Part shown: positions 46,036-58,572 of the stretch, piece after piece
Layout of the letters: each line of letters starts with the position of its first letter
How positions within the stretch are numbered: position 1 is the stretch's first letter
Source: Rallus limicola
Taxonomy: Eukaryota > Chordata > Aves > Gruiformes > Rallidae
Assembly (NCBI GenBank): GCA_022605955.1
Contig: JAKCOZ010000005.1
Span: forward strand, 42,398,950-42,462,949
Direction: 5' to 3'
Length of the DNA stretch: 64,000 nucleotides
Translations under genes and position numbers: made by a program
Notes under the pieces: model-generated
What the model was told of the DNA's origin: nothing
Databases searched by the model: none
Seen by the model: the letters and a program-made list of their open reading frames with translations, nothing else

Positions 46036-49000
46036 GTTTTGAATCTGAGTTACATTTATCAGCTTTTTCCACAGTCATGAAAACTTAAAATTAACTTTTG
46101 CAATTACATGAAGTCATAAAGGAAACCTCCTAGTGCTGAGACTTGAAATAACAAACACAGCAGCGCTAAAGGACAGTGGTGCCTGAGATCTGCTTCAATG
46201 CAAACTTGAACTCTGTTTCAGCAAGTTTCTATTTCACCTTGAGAGCTAGTCCAAAAAAGACACTTTGGGACCTTATTTGAGGAACATTGGTCTTGATGAA
46301 GTGATTGTCTGTCTCGAACATATTTGGTAGAATAATAAAACCTGTCCTAGCTGCATAACCTTAGAGCTTTGTCCAGTGAGGATTCAGCAAGAATAATTCC
46401 CCAAATAACATGGAGCCCCTATGAATACAAACACCTTCCTCTTTATAGAAGTATGTGGGAAAGTAAGGCTGTTGGCTACATAACGTGCTGTGGAATCACC
46501 GGCATAACAATTCTGATTAAAGTTGACACCTCCCATCTGTTTCTATATGCAGTCTGTTCAGCATAAATCATAAACAGATGGTGTCGTGGTGTCAGTGTCT
46601 CACAAGTCATGCTGCAGTCAGTGGGTGTTAGCTAGGGCTCGGTTGATGCCTAACTTTGTCACTTTACCCTTAATTGTTGAGTGTGCTTCATCCATAGAAA
46701 TAACCTTTTATCCATCTGAAGCCAACTGCTTGCTGGTTTCCATGGCGTGGGTGGCCAGAGAACAGGTTTTTCCACCAGCCAAGCTGTTCATCTTCCAAAG
46801 CTGCCTGGCTGTAGTACCATTGTCAACAAGTTTTGCAGAGGATCAGGGGCTGGTAATGCATACTGACTCCCTCCAACTCATTTCCCATCTCTGCCACCCA
46901 CATGGTTAGCCTGATTCTGAGAGCAACACATGCTTTCACTCTCTCATCCTACTAATTTGTGAGCTGGGGTAGCTAGTCATCTTGATTTACTCCACTCAAT
47001 CTTGCAAGCCAGAGTGTTGGATAGCCTACCTTGACAGAAAGAGCCTCCCATCAGTCAAGGATTTTGAAGGATCAGATAATGGTGATGTAGAGCTTAACCC
47101 TTATTATTTGTGACTATTTTGTTGAACATCTGGCACTTTAATAGGAGTTCTTTCTGGCTCAAAATCCAATCAGCAAAATTCTTCCTCTCTGATTTGTCCC
47201 TGAAGTTGCAGCTGAACATATTCAACTGCATTTGAATGACTGAAATTAATTTTTCTCCTCTGTGGTTTCCTCCTTGGCCTTATTAAGGCTGGAGTTTGAA
47301 ATCCATCTCTCTATTGCTCTGATTTACAGACCAATCAGCAAAACGAGCGGACTCCAAAGTTTCTTAATTTACCTTGACATTGTGGAGATCCAGTCTTGTC
47401 TGTGTCCTGTTCAGAGATAGGTTGCTGCTTCAAAGCTTGGATGTAAGTCTGGACCTGACGAGCAAGAATGGTTGGGAATCATCCACGCCTCTTTAGCTCA
47501 TTCCTCTGTCAGATTACTGGGCAGTCACTTTTAGTAACAGAGCTGCAATTCTGTGATGTGACATTCTTTACTGATGGCTCTGTCCCAGAGCCCCTGGCAC
47601 TGGATGGACATTATCCAAAGCAGAATGAGTCTTAGTTTGCAGAGCCAAAGCTCCAGGAAATTAATTTCTCACCTCAGCAGCAGCTTCAGCTCTTGTTTGG
47701 TTTCTCCAAAACCTATGAGAAAACCACCTTGTGAGTGTCAGCAACACTTGAATGTCTTGCAAATCAGAATAGCCAAAGTTCAGCTGCTGCCCTCTCACTT
47801 TGACAAGCGAGTCTGTGTTCAGAAGTGAGGCCTCACATCAGTGATTTATTTCAAATAAAGCAACAGCAGACAAAACTCCAAAGCAATTTTCAGCCTGAGT
47901 AATCACTGCAAATTTGCTCCAAATGTTGAACAGATGGAATCTGTATATGACTTCTCTGAGTATAAACACAAGCACCCTGTCATATTTCAATTGCTGATGT
48001 AACAACACAATGTGGTCCTTTCTAAAGGGAAAGTACATGAATTTGGGGGTCTGATTATTTGTTTTCTCAGTGCAGTCAAAGATGTGGTGTATTCACTTGC
48101 AAATAACACATGACAGTTGCCAATTGGTTCCACTCCATTCAAATATTTGCTCAGCAAAGCAGTAGTATGAATTCTCTGCAAAAGGTGTATCCTTGATATC
48201 AAAACCAATGCATGCTTAATTTGGCTCTGCTCTTGCCACATTCGGCCACTTCTGATGTGCAAACTGGCACCAGAATTGGAAGAGGGGTATTTCTTCAGTT
48301 ATGGCCTCCCCACTGGTTGAAGAGGAAGGAAACGTGGCAGTCCCCAAACAGGGCTCTCCTACTGTCTCCTCGCTTCTCTGGGGCTTTAGGAAAGTCTCTT
48401 ACCAGTTCCCATGGGGAATGAGTGGTTATCTTCCTCCCATAAAATGTTTTGAGATCTGTTGATGAAAAATACACAGGTTAAAATTCTTACTGTTTTGGCT
48501 GAAGATGGGGGTTTCAGACAGGGAGAGTGAGGCTCTATTCTACCTCTGCTGCTTGATTGTTGTAGCTGATTGTGGTGTCTGTAAGAGCCTTGTTAGTATT
48601 TTATCTTTCTGATGTAGTTATGGGATAGATTTGCTGGTTTCATTTGCTTCCAGCAAAAGCTGCTTTAGGCTTACACATGTGAGGCCAAGTACCCCAAGGG
48701 AGGATTTAGCATAGCAGGCCAATGTGTTAATGTTTTACATAATGTTTAATAAGAAAACCAGCTGTCATTTGCTCTTAGCCAGTTGACTGGATCTTCAGCA
48801 GTTTCCAATACTTATGGCAAACTTCTTTCCTGATGGAGACGCTAAAGGTGTCAAAACCTCACATATAGTATAATGTTTGGGAATGTGTGATATTTTGAAA
48901 TGTGTGCAGGAATTTCCAGCTTCTACTTTTTCTTTTTAGATCCTGCTAATATCATCTATATAAATACAGACATGCAAATTTTCACACCTCAAGCTTCCTT

Positions 49001-49786
49001 TTACTTCTCTGTTAGCCTCCTCCTCTCCTTTTTTAATAGATGTCTTAAAACTCTATGCTGTCGGCAGGTTCTCATCACCAGCCTCCACTGTGGATCCAGT
49101 TATATCTGCCTGACTTTTTTTTCCCTCACCCTTTTCCCCTCTACTAGAAAAAGAGAGAAGGTGAAGGAGGGGTAGAGCAGTGATCTGGAGTGCAGATCTC
49201 CCAAGGGACCTCTCCTTCTTTGCCCATGGAAATCAGTTGCAGGAATCTGTCAGCTCTGCTGCTGCTGTCACAAAGTGCAGAAGTTTCTCCATGAGCTTCC
49301 CATAGCGTCACTTGCTGACTCTGCTACCTTGTTTGTGAGCTCTGGCTGATCTCATATTTATGACAGGGGCTTGCTGTCTCCCCTTTGAAAACCTTTCATA
49401 CTGAAGAGCTGTCACAATATTTATCAATGATATTGGTAACTGAGAAGTGTGTGGTCTAGGGAGTAAGCAGGAATTTGAGTTTTGCTTTTTCACCTCTGCT
49501 GTTCCGAGTCTGCCCTCTCTCCATGTCCCCTCTGACATGTGAGCAATTACTTCAAACGTATGGATTCAGGCAGACTTTTGTTGCACTGAATTTCAGTGAT
49601 GGGTGGTGTGTCATGGTTCACCAGTCACAGGATGGTCTTCTGATTCTCACATGATCAAGTAAAGGAAATTTATTTTAGTGCCCCAAAGCCCCTGCTAGTC
49701 TCTGCTTGTTGTGTACCTTTTCCAGTTACGTTCTGAGTAGCCACTTTTTAGACTGAATCATTGCTGAGCCTCAAAATCCTTTAATC
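46036..49786. other. Intergenic, nothing recognised
   Basis: No recognised exon, repeat family or RNA gene. Open frames are below 110 codons and unconvincing. Confidence 0.55.
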
Positions 49787-49962
49787 TCTCCAGGGAAGTG
49801 GTGGATTACCCAACCTTGGACATTTTCAAGATTTGTCTAGAGGGAATGCTGGGCCATCTTGTCTAGATGGTGCTTTTATCTAGATGGAGCTTTTGCCAAG
49901 AAAAGTTGGACTGGATGATCCTTGAGGTCCCTTCCAACCTGGTGTTGTGTGAATCTGTGATC
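49787..49962 (+). mobile_element. CR1 3' fragment with small internal duplication
   Basis: CTCCAGGGAAGTGGTGGATT start and GGTCCCTTCCAACCTGGTGT end identify the 3' region. It holds an 18-base imperfect duplication (TCTAGATGGTGCTTTTAT repeated as CTAGATGGAGCTTTTGCC, 49862-49897). Confidence 0.85.
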
Positions 49963-50164
49963 TTTTAACTGGAACCTCATCACCTTAAATGCACTTTGAT
50001 CTCTGCTGGCTTGTTTCCATTTGACATTCCGCTGCTGAAAAGAGAGAACTGCTGAGTTTCATCCCACTATTGCTGTTGGGTGGATTCAATAGCACTTTGC
50101 AATCTGATACAGCATTTTCCCAATACCAAGCTAGGTAATTCTTCTAGTAATGCTGTGTTTGAGA

Positions 50165-50331
50165 ATTGCCCAGAGAAGCTGTGGGTGTCCCCTCCCTGGC
50201 AGTGTTCAAGGCCAGGTTGGATGGGGCTTTGGGCAGCAGTGGAGGGTGTCCCTGTCCATGGCAGGGGGCTTGGAACTGGATGATCTTTGAGGGCCCTTCC
50301 AATGCCAACCTTTCTGTGATTCTGTGATAAA
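50165..50331 (+). mobile_element. CR1 3' fragment
   Basis: TTGCCCAGAGAAGCTGTGGG, CAAGGCCAGGTTGGATGGGG, GGCAGGGGGCTTGGAACTGG and a TTCTGTGATTCTGTGA tail, a textbook CR1 3' end of about 165 bases. Confidence 0.92.
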
Positions 50332-52009
50332 TGAAAGACCATTTAAAGATATAGTCATCTTCTAAGTGGCAGAAAAGGATAATATAGTTGCTCGCTCCAG
50401 TCCTTGCTACACAAAGACACAACTGAAAAAAAAATGCAGTTAGAGATTTATCCCTCCTTGATAGTGCCATCCTGGGTTAGTCTCCAATACCTTGGATCTA
50501 ATTCATACTTCTTGCAGCAGGAACAGGCTTTAACCCTGCATGTCTTTTGCCCTGCTCCTGAGGGAGGGGGCTTGTCTTGTAGGGTTGATCTGGTTTAATT
50601 TTTCAAGAGCAAGGTCATGGGCAGATATTTTTCCTCTTCACCAGTGCTGCTGTGAAAGTGTTCACTTTTTATTCTACAGTTTGGTATCAGATAGAAGATG
50701 CTTTACTGAAGAAAGAGAAAGGAACGGCATGCCCCTGGGGACCTGACCTCAGTCAGGATGTGATACTGCAAATATTGCTGAAAGAGAGACTGACCACTTG
50801 AAAGATCATGAGATTTGTGTGATGTTTCATAAGCTATCTGCTTGTTCACCCACGTGAAACATAGGTAAAAAGGTCATGGTGTATTTTATTGTATTGCTCT
50901 TCCGAAATCGGGGTAGTTTGCCAAACTGTGTAAGTTGCTCTACACGTGTTTTGCTATCTGAACAGTATTTAACCCCCCTGGTGCTTTTTAACTTCCTGCA
51001 TATTTTAAACTGCTGCAGATTTTAAAATCCTTCTTATTTCATATAGCTTTCACTGTTTGAATCCTTAAAAAACCCCTTGAAGTTCCCCGTACTCACACTT
51101 TTGAGAGATGAAACTTTGCCAGAATGCCTTCACAGATCCCAAAAATGGTAATTACAGAAATGGAAGTTACATGTATGTACCAGGATCCTGGGGAGCTGCT
51201 ATGTTCAAGCTGCAAATAGATACACGGCCTAGGAAAGTTTAGCACAGTGACTGTTGATGAAAGAAAGGCATGTAAGAAAAATTGCCAAGCAAATACTTTT
51301 CTTTCTTTCTTTTCCCATTATCACTATTTTCAGTATAACTTTTGATCACTCAGAGCTTCTCAGCTTTCTACAAGTTTGTGACAGCCTTAGCTATGCAAGG
51401 AGAAGAGAAAGAAGGGCTAAAGTGGGGCAAGCAGGACCAGAAGGCCAGTGAATAAATGAATGACAACTTAGACATGGTGAGATTTCCTCTTTTCCATCGT
51501 GGAAAATGCTAATTAAAAATAAAATCCAAAAAATCAGTCATTTTTTCCTTCATTCTCAGGAACTGAACTCCAGGAAACTGCCAGTTTTTCACCTTAGCCA
51601 AGTTTATCTATATTTTATTTTTCCAAAGAAATAAAAGGTTTTTTTAAAAAAGAACTCAGAAAAGTATTCCGCTGAAATATGTTCTAGTTTCTCTTCACAT
51701 CATATGAATCTTTCAAATAAATTGTAGTCTGTCCTTTGAAAAAAGTTTTGAAATAAAATCTCTGCCCAGCCCCAGTCTTTGTACTCAGCACTGCAGCTGG
51801 TCTGAGTCCTCGAAGCAGACTGAACATAGATTGCAGTCACACTGCGATGACTTCCCTCCGGCATTTCTGAAGATTGCTGGTTTTTCACCAGACATTTCTG
51901 TCTTGATAGTTCCTGGCATGTGGCAGCTTTGCTCCACCAAATCATCTCTCCTGTGAAAACCTAAGGACCAGGCATCAGCCCGAGTTGTACCCAACAGAGG
52001 AATCCAACA
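50332..52009. other. Intergenic, nothing recognised
   Basis: AT-rich unique sequence; no supported feature. Confidence 0.55.
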
Positions 52010-52790
52010 TAGAATCATAGAATGGGATGGGTTGGAAGGGACCCCAAGGATCATAGAGTTCCAACCCCCACTACCACAGGCAGGGCCACCAACCTACAGG
52101 CCTGGATCTACCACAAGGTTGCCCAGGGCCCTATCCAATCTGGCCCTGAACACTTTGAGGGACGGGGCATCCACCACCTCTCTGGGCAGCCTGTTCCAGC
52201 ACCTCACCACTCTCTCTGTAAAGAACTTCTCCCTAATATCTAATCTAAACCTTCCCTCCTTTAGCTTCAATCCATTCTCCCTTGTCTTGCCATTTTCTAC
52301 CCTTTTAAAAAGTTGATTCCCCTCCTGTTTGTATGCTCTCTTCAGGTACTGGAAGGCTGCAATGAGGTGCCCCACAGGCTTCTCTTCTCTAGGCTGAACA
52401 AGCTTCTCTCTGTAGGGCAGGTGCTTCAGCCCTCTAATCATCTTTGTAGCCCTCCTCTGAACCCTCTCCAACATTGCTCCAGATGCGGCTTCATGAGGGC
52501 AGAATAGAGAGGGACAATCACCTCCCTGCCCCTGCTGGCCAACCCTCTTCTGGTGGAGCCCAGGATACTATGGGCTTCTGAGCTGCAAGAGCACTGCTGG
52601 CTTGTGTTCAGTTTCTCATCCACCAGAACCAGAACCCCCAGGTCCTTCTCAGCAGGGCTGCTCTCAAGGAGCTCTATATATTTATCTGGGATTCCTCTGG
52701 CCCAGTGCAAGACCTTACACTTTGCTGTGTTGAACCTTCTTAGGTTCACCTAGGCCCTTTCAAACTTGTCAAGAGGGCCCAGCATGGCAT
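52010..52790 (-). mobile_element. CR1 LINE fragment, longest copy, with RT C-terminal remnant
   Basis: On the minus strand it ends ATTCTATGATTCTATG. Two overlapping frames remain: 52438-52749 (contains FNTAKCKVLHWARG and EKDLGVLV, typical of CR1 ORF2) and 52094-52474 (RRATKMIRGLKHLPYREKL, FRLDIREKFF, WNRLPREVVDAPSL). The frame switches between them, so the coding sequence is broken. Near-identical blocks in the 30.2 kb copy show a common subfamily. At its 5' end a short deletion relative to that copy is apparent. Confidence 0.93.
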
Positions 52791-55700
52791 TTGTGATTCC
52801 CAGGGTGTTGATGTTCTCCTAGCAAGTGTTCAATCAGCCTCAGTGCTGCGCTGACTTGGCCTGGCTGATGAACACTCTCAGCAGCATGCTTACGCTGGTT
52901 AGATCTCCCCAGGGCACTTCTGCAAGCATGTTCTCCCTATGGGCTGGATACCCTGGGCATTAGCATATCACAGAGTTTTTCTTGTCTTTTCAACACTACC
53001 TGAAGATTTCTCCATGCAAAAGCAACGTGTACTTGCTTCTTGGAACAGGTTTATGGCTTCTTTGTGTTCCTGGAGCTGTGCACAGGTATTGTTTTCACAG
53101 CCAGGATCGGGTCTAGAGAGTCCTGAGGTCAGCTTCTCTGTTTAGTGAGCAGTTTATATTAATGTTTGTATTTTCATCAGGTATGTGACTTAGAGTGAAA
53201 GGAGACATTTAGTTTATGGTGTCTAGAAACACAATCCTGTCTTTGTTGAGTTGTGACATCACTGTTGATGAAGGCCTTGCATCACTGATCTCAAACAAGG
53301 ACATTTTCTTCAGCTAATCTTTGAATAGATGAGCAGATCCTCTAACAGATACCCCAAAGACATTTCTGTATATTCTGAAACAAATTTAGTAGCTTGATAT
53401 TTTCCTAACAAATGATGACTTATTTGTGATAATTAAAGTAATTGTTTTATTCTTCTTCCCCCATCATCTTGTTGCAAATCATGTCTTTAATCCATCACAA
53501 ATCTGTTGAGAGCATTTGGAGAAAAAGAAAAACCTAAAAAGCTGCTGTACCCAAAACACTGCTCTGCCACAATGATGGTTCTCACAGCCATCAGCTACTC
53601 AGTGCCCCAGTTCAGTGGAGATGGCCTCTGGAACGATATCTATTGTTTCATAGAAACCTTTTTGTAAGAACAGTATCAAAAAGATGATAGGGAACATCCA
53701 CATATATTATTCACTGTTAATACCTATACCCTCTTTTGGTCTTTTTATAAGTGACACCAGGTGAAGAAATCTGTGACAACCTTCAACAGAGCAACCTACT
53801 TAGCTCTGCTTTGAGGTGGGCCTGTTCTTAAGTAAAGGACAGCTGAAAACTTTTTGCAAATGCTGTTCAGTAACTTCCTTTTTTATCACAGTGACAACGT
53901 TGGGTTTTCTAAATGCCTCCCTTGCCTGCAATTGCTAATAGCTGTTCAGGTTATGGAAAATGGGACTGTGTAAGCCTCTCTGCTGCCTGTTTCCTTTGTA
54001 GGGCCATATAGACAGTGCATTCATGTACAGCATGCTGCTGTCTGTGCATCTTTCAGCTACAACCCTTCTCAGAAACACAACCTGAATAGATAATTTCAGT
54101 TGCAAAATCAACCCTTCAATTCTAGATTCATCCTTTTCCACTCTAGATAACCAACCCAATTGAGGGTTTAGGTGGATCTCACAAAGCTGTGCCTTGTTTC
54201 TCTCCATTAGCAGCAGAAGTCAGGGGTGGCTGAGCTTCTAACTTATTTCATTCAAATTACAGGTCTGTAATATGGTGAGATGAATCCAGATTGCTGCCTC
54301 ATACCCTCTGTGCATGTTTAGTGAAGTTAAAAACAGCATCATGAAGCACAGGACCCAGTCTCGTGTGCTGGAGGCTGCTGTTATTGTTCACTGTAGGGTT
54401 TGCAGCAGCATTTCCTGTGTGGTCTTTGAGTCCTCTCTGAAAGCAGAACTAGTGTTTTCTGGGTAGGTTTTTTTCTGGCACTTATTGCCCTCTCTATGCT
54501 CTGTGGACTGCAGTAAATCAGTTGCCCCATCCCTGGGTCTCTATTATCTGCTTTTGCTGATAGGAAATTGAGGGAGGGAGAAAGTAAGGGCAAAAACACC
54601 TATGAGGATTAGGCTCTTGGGGTAGCAAGGTTATCTGTACTTTTAGGGCTAGTACCTCTCATGCTGAGCTACAGCCCTTTTCCAGGAAAGTGTTTGGTAT
54701 AAGACTCTGTGTCCACATAGCTAAATAAAGCAGCATCCAACAGTAAGCCTAAGGACTGGACAGTAATTATCCATATCACTTCTTTGGCAGATTACTCCTT
54801 GCCATGGCTGGGCTATGCCAGTTTGCAGTCTGTGTTGCTAATGGGTGATGCTGCTCTAGAGACTGCCTTCATGGTCAGGATGGAAGACACTGTGCAGCAT
54901 CTTACTCATTCCTCAGCCCCCTGACACGCTCTGGCAAGCCTTGCTTCCTCAAACACTCCCCACTGTGGGTCACTTGGCCTTGCTCCTGCTCCGGTTGTTA
55001 CTGAGCAGTACAGATACAGGCGGAGAGACTGGAGGTCTGGGGCCAGGCAACTCTGTGGAGAAAGGGCAGAAAGGACAAGTAGGGAAGAGCCATCTACAGC
55101 ACAGAAGCACTAGCAAAAGGCTTTTCTTTGGGCCAACAGTAATGTCATTTGGGGATTTACACAAGCTGATGGTGCAGTCAAAAAGCAATGCCCTGAAGGG
55201 AAGGTTGAAACAGCCATTGCCCATTGGGATTTATTGCTGCTAGTTGTTCAGGTCTCCAGCCTGTAGTCTAGGGCAAAAGCCACATGATTCATACATTCTA
55301 TTTGAGGCGCGTAAAAGATCTTTAGATCTTAGTGAAGTGAAGCACACTCTGAAATCAGGTAGACAACTGCACTTGGATGAATGTCTACCCCCTTTGTGCT
55401 GGGACCTCTGGCCAAGCTTGTTTTGGCTTTTTTTTTCCCCCACAATGCTATTTGGTACCAGAGTTAAATGCAGCAGAAGTTGTGCTCAGTGGGAACTTCT
55501 GCATATTTGACACTTCTTCGAGCTCTGGCACTGACATCTAGAACAAAGCTAGGATGAATGAGCTTGATCACAGATGTGAATATCTGCCTCTATCAGAAAA
55601 GGTATGTAAAAAGAGGCAGTTATTTCTGATCATTTTCCTTCATGAAATCTATACAGCTTTTTTTTTTTTGCCACAGAAATAGAAAATGGGAAGTACTTTT

Positions 55701-57847
55701 TTGTCAAACATGTCCTCTATAAAATCTGTGGTTTGTGCTCACACCAACTGTAGTTCTGTAGTCACTGACTAGCAGCAAGTGGTTACTGTTTTCCATTATT
55801 ATTTTTAGAACCTGCATATAAATGATGCAATAAAAGGGGGAAAAAATGTAGTACTTCAGACTTGCAATGGTTTGAAACCAGCTACTGAAGTCAGAGGCTC
55901 ATGCACTCTGTTATAGCCAATAATACTGGCAGGAGCTGGGTGTCTGTGTTTGCAAGGTGGGGAGTTAACAGAGAGTCTCAGATAAACCAGACATGACTGC
56001 TGTAGATCACAGTGTGTACAAAAGCCCAGTGGCTGCATTTCATAAGCCTGAAGTTTTCAGCAGTAAGGTGCTAGCCTTAGGCTCTAGCAGCTCGAAAGTA
56101 TGGAGGAGCTAATGAGTGCAGGGGTAGGTGCCGTCCCCTGCACCTTGCTCCCTTCATTGTCTAGATACAGCAGCAGTTCATTCCCCCCAAATGCAGCCCA
56201 TAATATCAAAGCAAAAGTCAATGCCCTTATTTTGCTTGTTTCATGAACGCTGAGTGAGAGTTATGTTTATGAGACTTTCATTTGGAATCTGAACTCCACT
56301 AGTTTCACTCGAATGTTTAATCAGCATTGCTCAAATGTTTTAGCAACTTCCTACTGAACCCCAAGACTACAATAGAACCTGAAACCAAGCCATTTATTTG
56401 CAAGCCTTTAAGACAATTCAGAAAATGATCTTCTTTTCAGAAATGCATCCTCCAGGAGCACAGAAAGTAATAGCTTTCCATTCCACCCACAGAGAAAAAT
56501 TCAATTTCATTTTTAGTTAGACTTCTGCACATTCACATCCTTCCTCTCCAGAGAACTTGTTTTGCTAATAGCTACAAAGCTTTCCAAGCTCCCAGAAAAA
56601 TGCCAGAAAGGACTGTGACAAGCAGATGTTTCCACAGGACAACAGGGTTATGCATGTAATGCAAACATGGTCCATCTGCAGCTCAAACATTGTACCAAAG
56701 CCTCCTGCTCCAGCTGTGCAGCCTGCCAATGCAGAGGCCCTTTAGGTGGGTGCTCTAGTTCCCTTCCACCAGTGCAGCATGCACCAGATGAGGCTGAGCA
56801 AAACTCAACTACTTTCCCCACTCAGTTCTGACACCACTTTTGAGCCTTCACTACAAGAACCTCTGCCCTAACCTTTGCTGGGCTAGCAAATGCCACTATC
56901 TGATGTTTGACTGCTTTTTTACAAATATGTTTTACTGATTTTTTACAAACAAAATGTACAGCTAAGCACTCCATCTACAGACTGATATAGGACCAAGACC
57001 CAGAAAGGACAGAGGCCAAATTTTGGTGTCCAGTCCTCAATCTGCAGGAGTAGGGTTCATCTGTGTTCCCTCTCCCTGCCAATTCCTTCCTAACCTTGGA
57101 GGTTTCTAATCTCAATATGTACCTGCATCTGTTACTAAGATGTTCTGCAGATAGATACCTTCAAAAGTTACTTTTGGTAAAGCCAAGCAGGAAAAGTGCT
57201 TCGCTTCTGTGGCAAGGTGTACTGGATCTGGCATTGATGGAGGTAGTTTTCTTCATAGCAGCCTGTATGGTACTGCTATGAAAACCAGAGTTCTCAGAGG
57301 TGTTTTTGGTAGTGTACAGGGTGTAGATGGCAATGTTTTGATCCTAGGGAGTGGGGGTGCAGGAATAGCCCCTGTGAGCAGAGGCTGGGGTTGCTGCTGT
57401 GCTGGACACAGCTGGTTCCAGTCAGCTCTGAGATGGACCCACAGCAGGACTGAGCTGAGCCCTCACCCAAGCTAGCTGCACCACTGGGAAAGTGTATTTA
57501 GCAAAGGGCAAAAACTGACACATGGAGAAGGAGGAGGGAACAAAAGGAGGGAGACACAGCAGAGGGAACAGCAAGGTCAGAGAAGGAGGTGCTGCAGGTA
57601 CCAGAGCAGATATCTTCCACCACAGCCTGGGAAGGACCCAAGCCAGAGAAGAGGGAAAATGTGTAAAGGAAAAAGCAACAGAAAACTCATCCATACCATT
57701 CAGGGTGAAGGGAAGAGTCTGGAGTGGCAGAGTAAAGTTAGGCCTGGGAAAGGTGGCAAGAAAAGTATTGATTTAATGCCTAGCTCCTTGTTTCTCACTA
57801 CCTAAATCAGTAATTAAATATCTAACAGACAACAAATTAAGTTAATC
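52791..57847. other. Intergenic, nothing recognised
   Basis: No exon or repeat family recognised in about 5 kb. Contains runs of G/C-richer sequence near 54.9-55.3 kb without CpG enrichment. Confidence 0.5.
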
Positions 57848-58305
57848 TAGAATCACAGAATCACGGAATCATGGAATGGTTGGTGTTGGAAGGGACCTCA
57901 AAGATCATCCAGTTCCAACCCCCTGCCATGGGCAGGGACACCTTCCACTAGCCCAGGCTGCCCAAAGCCCCATCTAATCTGGCCTTGAACACTGCCAGGG
58001 AGGGGACACCCACAGCTTCTCTGGGCAGCCTCTTCCAGTGCTTCACCACCCTCATCATAAAAAATTTCTGTATTGTATCCAGTCTAAATCTACCCTCTCA
58101 GTTTAAAACTGTTGTCCCTTGTCCTCTTGTTACCAGCCCTGATAAAAAGCCTATCTCTATCTTTTTTAGCCCCCTTTATGTGTTGAATGGCAGCAATAAG
58201 GTCTCTCTGGAGCTGTCTCTTCTTCAGGCTGAACAAGCCCAACTCTCTTAGCCTTTAGTCACTGGAGAGGTATTCCAGTGCTCTGACCATTTTTGTGTCC
58301 ATTTT
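57848..58305 (-). mobile_element. CR1 LINE fragment
   Basis: Begins with the inverted tail TAGAATCACAGAATCACGG, then GGAAGGGACCTCAAAGATCA and GCCATGGGCAGGGACACC, and runs about 460 bases into the inverted RT C-terminal region. Confidence 0.92.
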
Positions 58306-58384
58306 CACTTTCTTACCCCAAGTCAAATCTGTTTTGCCCATGACAGTAATTGCTAAGTGATCTCCCTGTCTTTAGCTCAACACG

Positions 58385-58572
58385 TGAACTTTCATCTAGT
58401 CCAGCTTCCTGACCAAATCAGGGCTGGCCCAGTTAATGCAAGTTGTTAAAGCCTTTGTCCAAATTCTTCTTAAATGCTGATGGGTTTGGAGCATCAACCA
58501 CACATGGAAGCCTGTTCAATAAAGAAATGCTTCCTAATGTCCAGTCTAAACCTCCACTGGAGACAAGGTATG
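58385..58572 (-). mobile_element. Second, more diverged CR1 fragment
   Basis: CATCTAGTCCAGCTTCCTGA, GGAAGCCTGTTCAATAAAG and CTAATGTCCAGTCTAAACCT resemble the inverted 3' part of a different CR1 family from the neighbour. Its tail is not seen. Confidence 0.75.
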
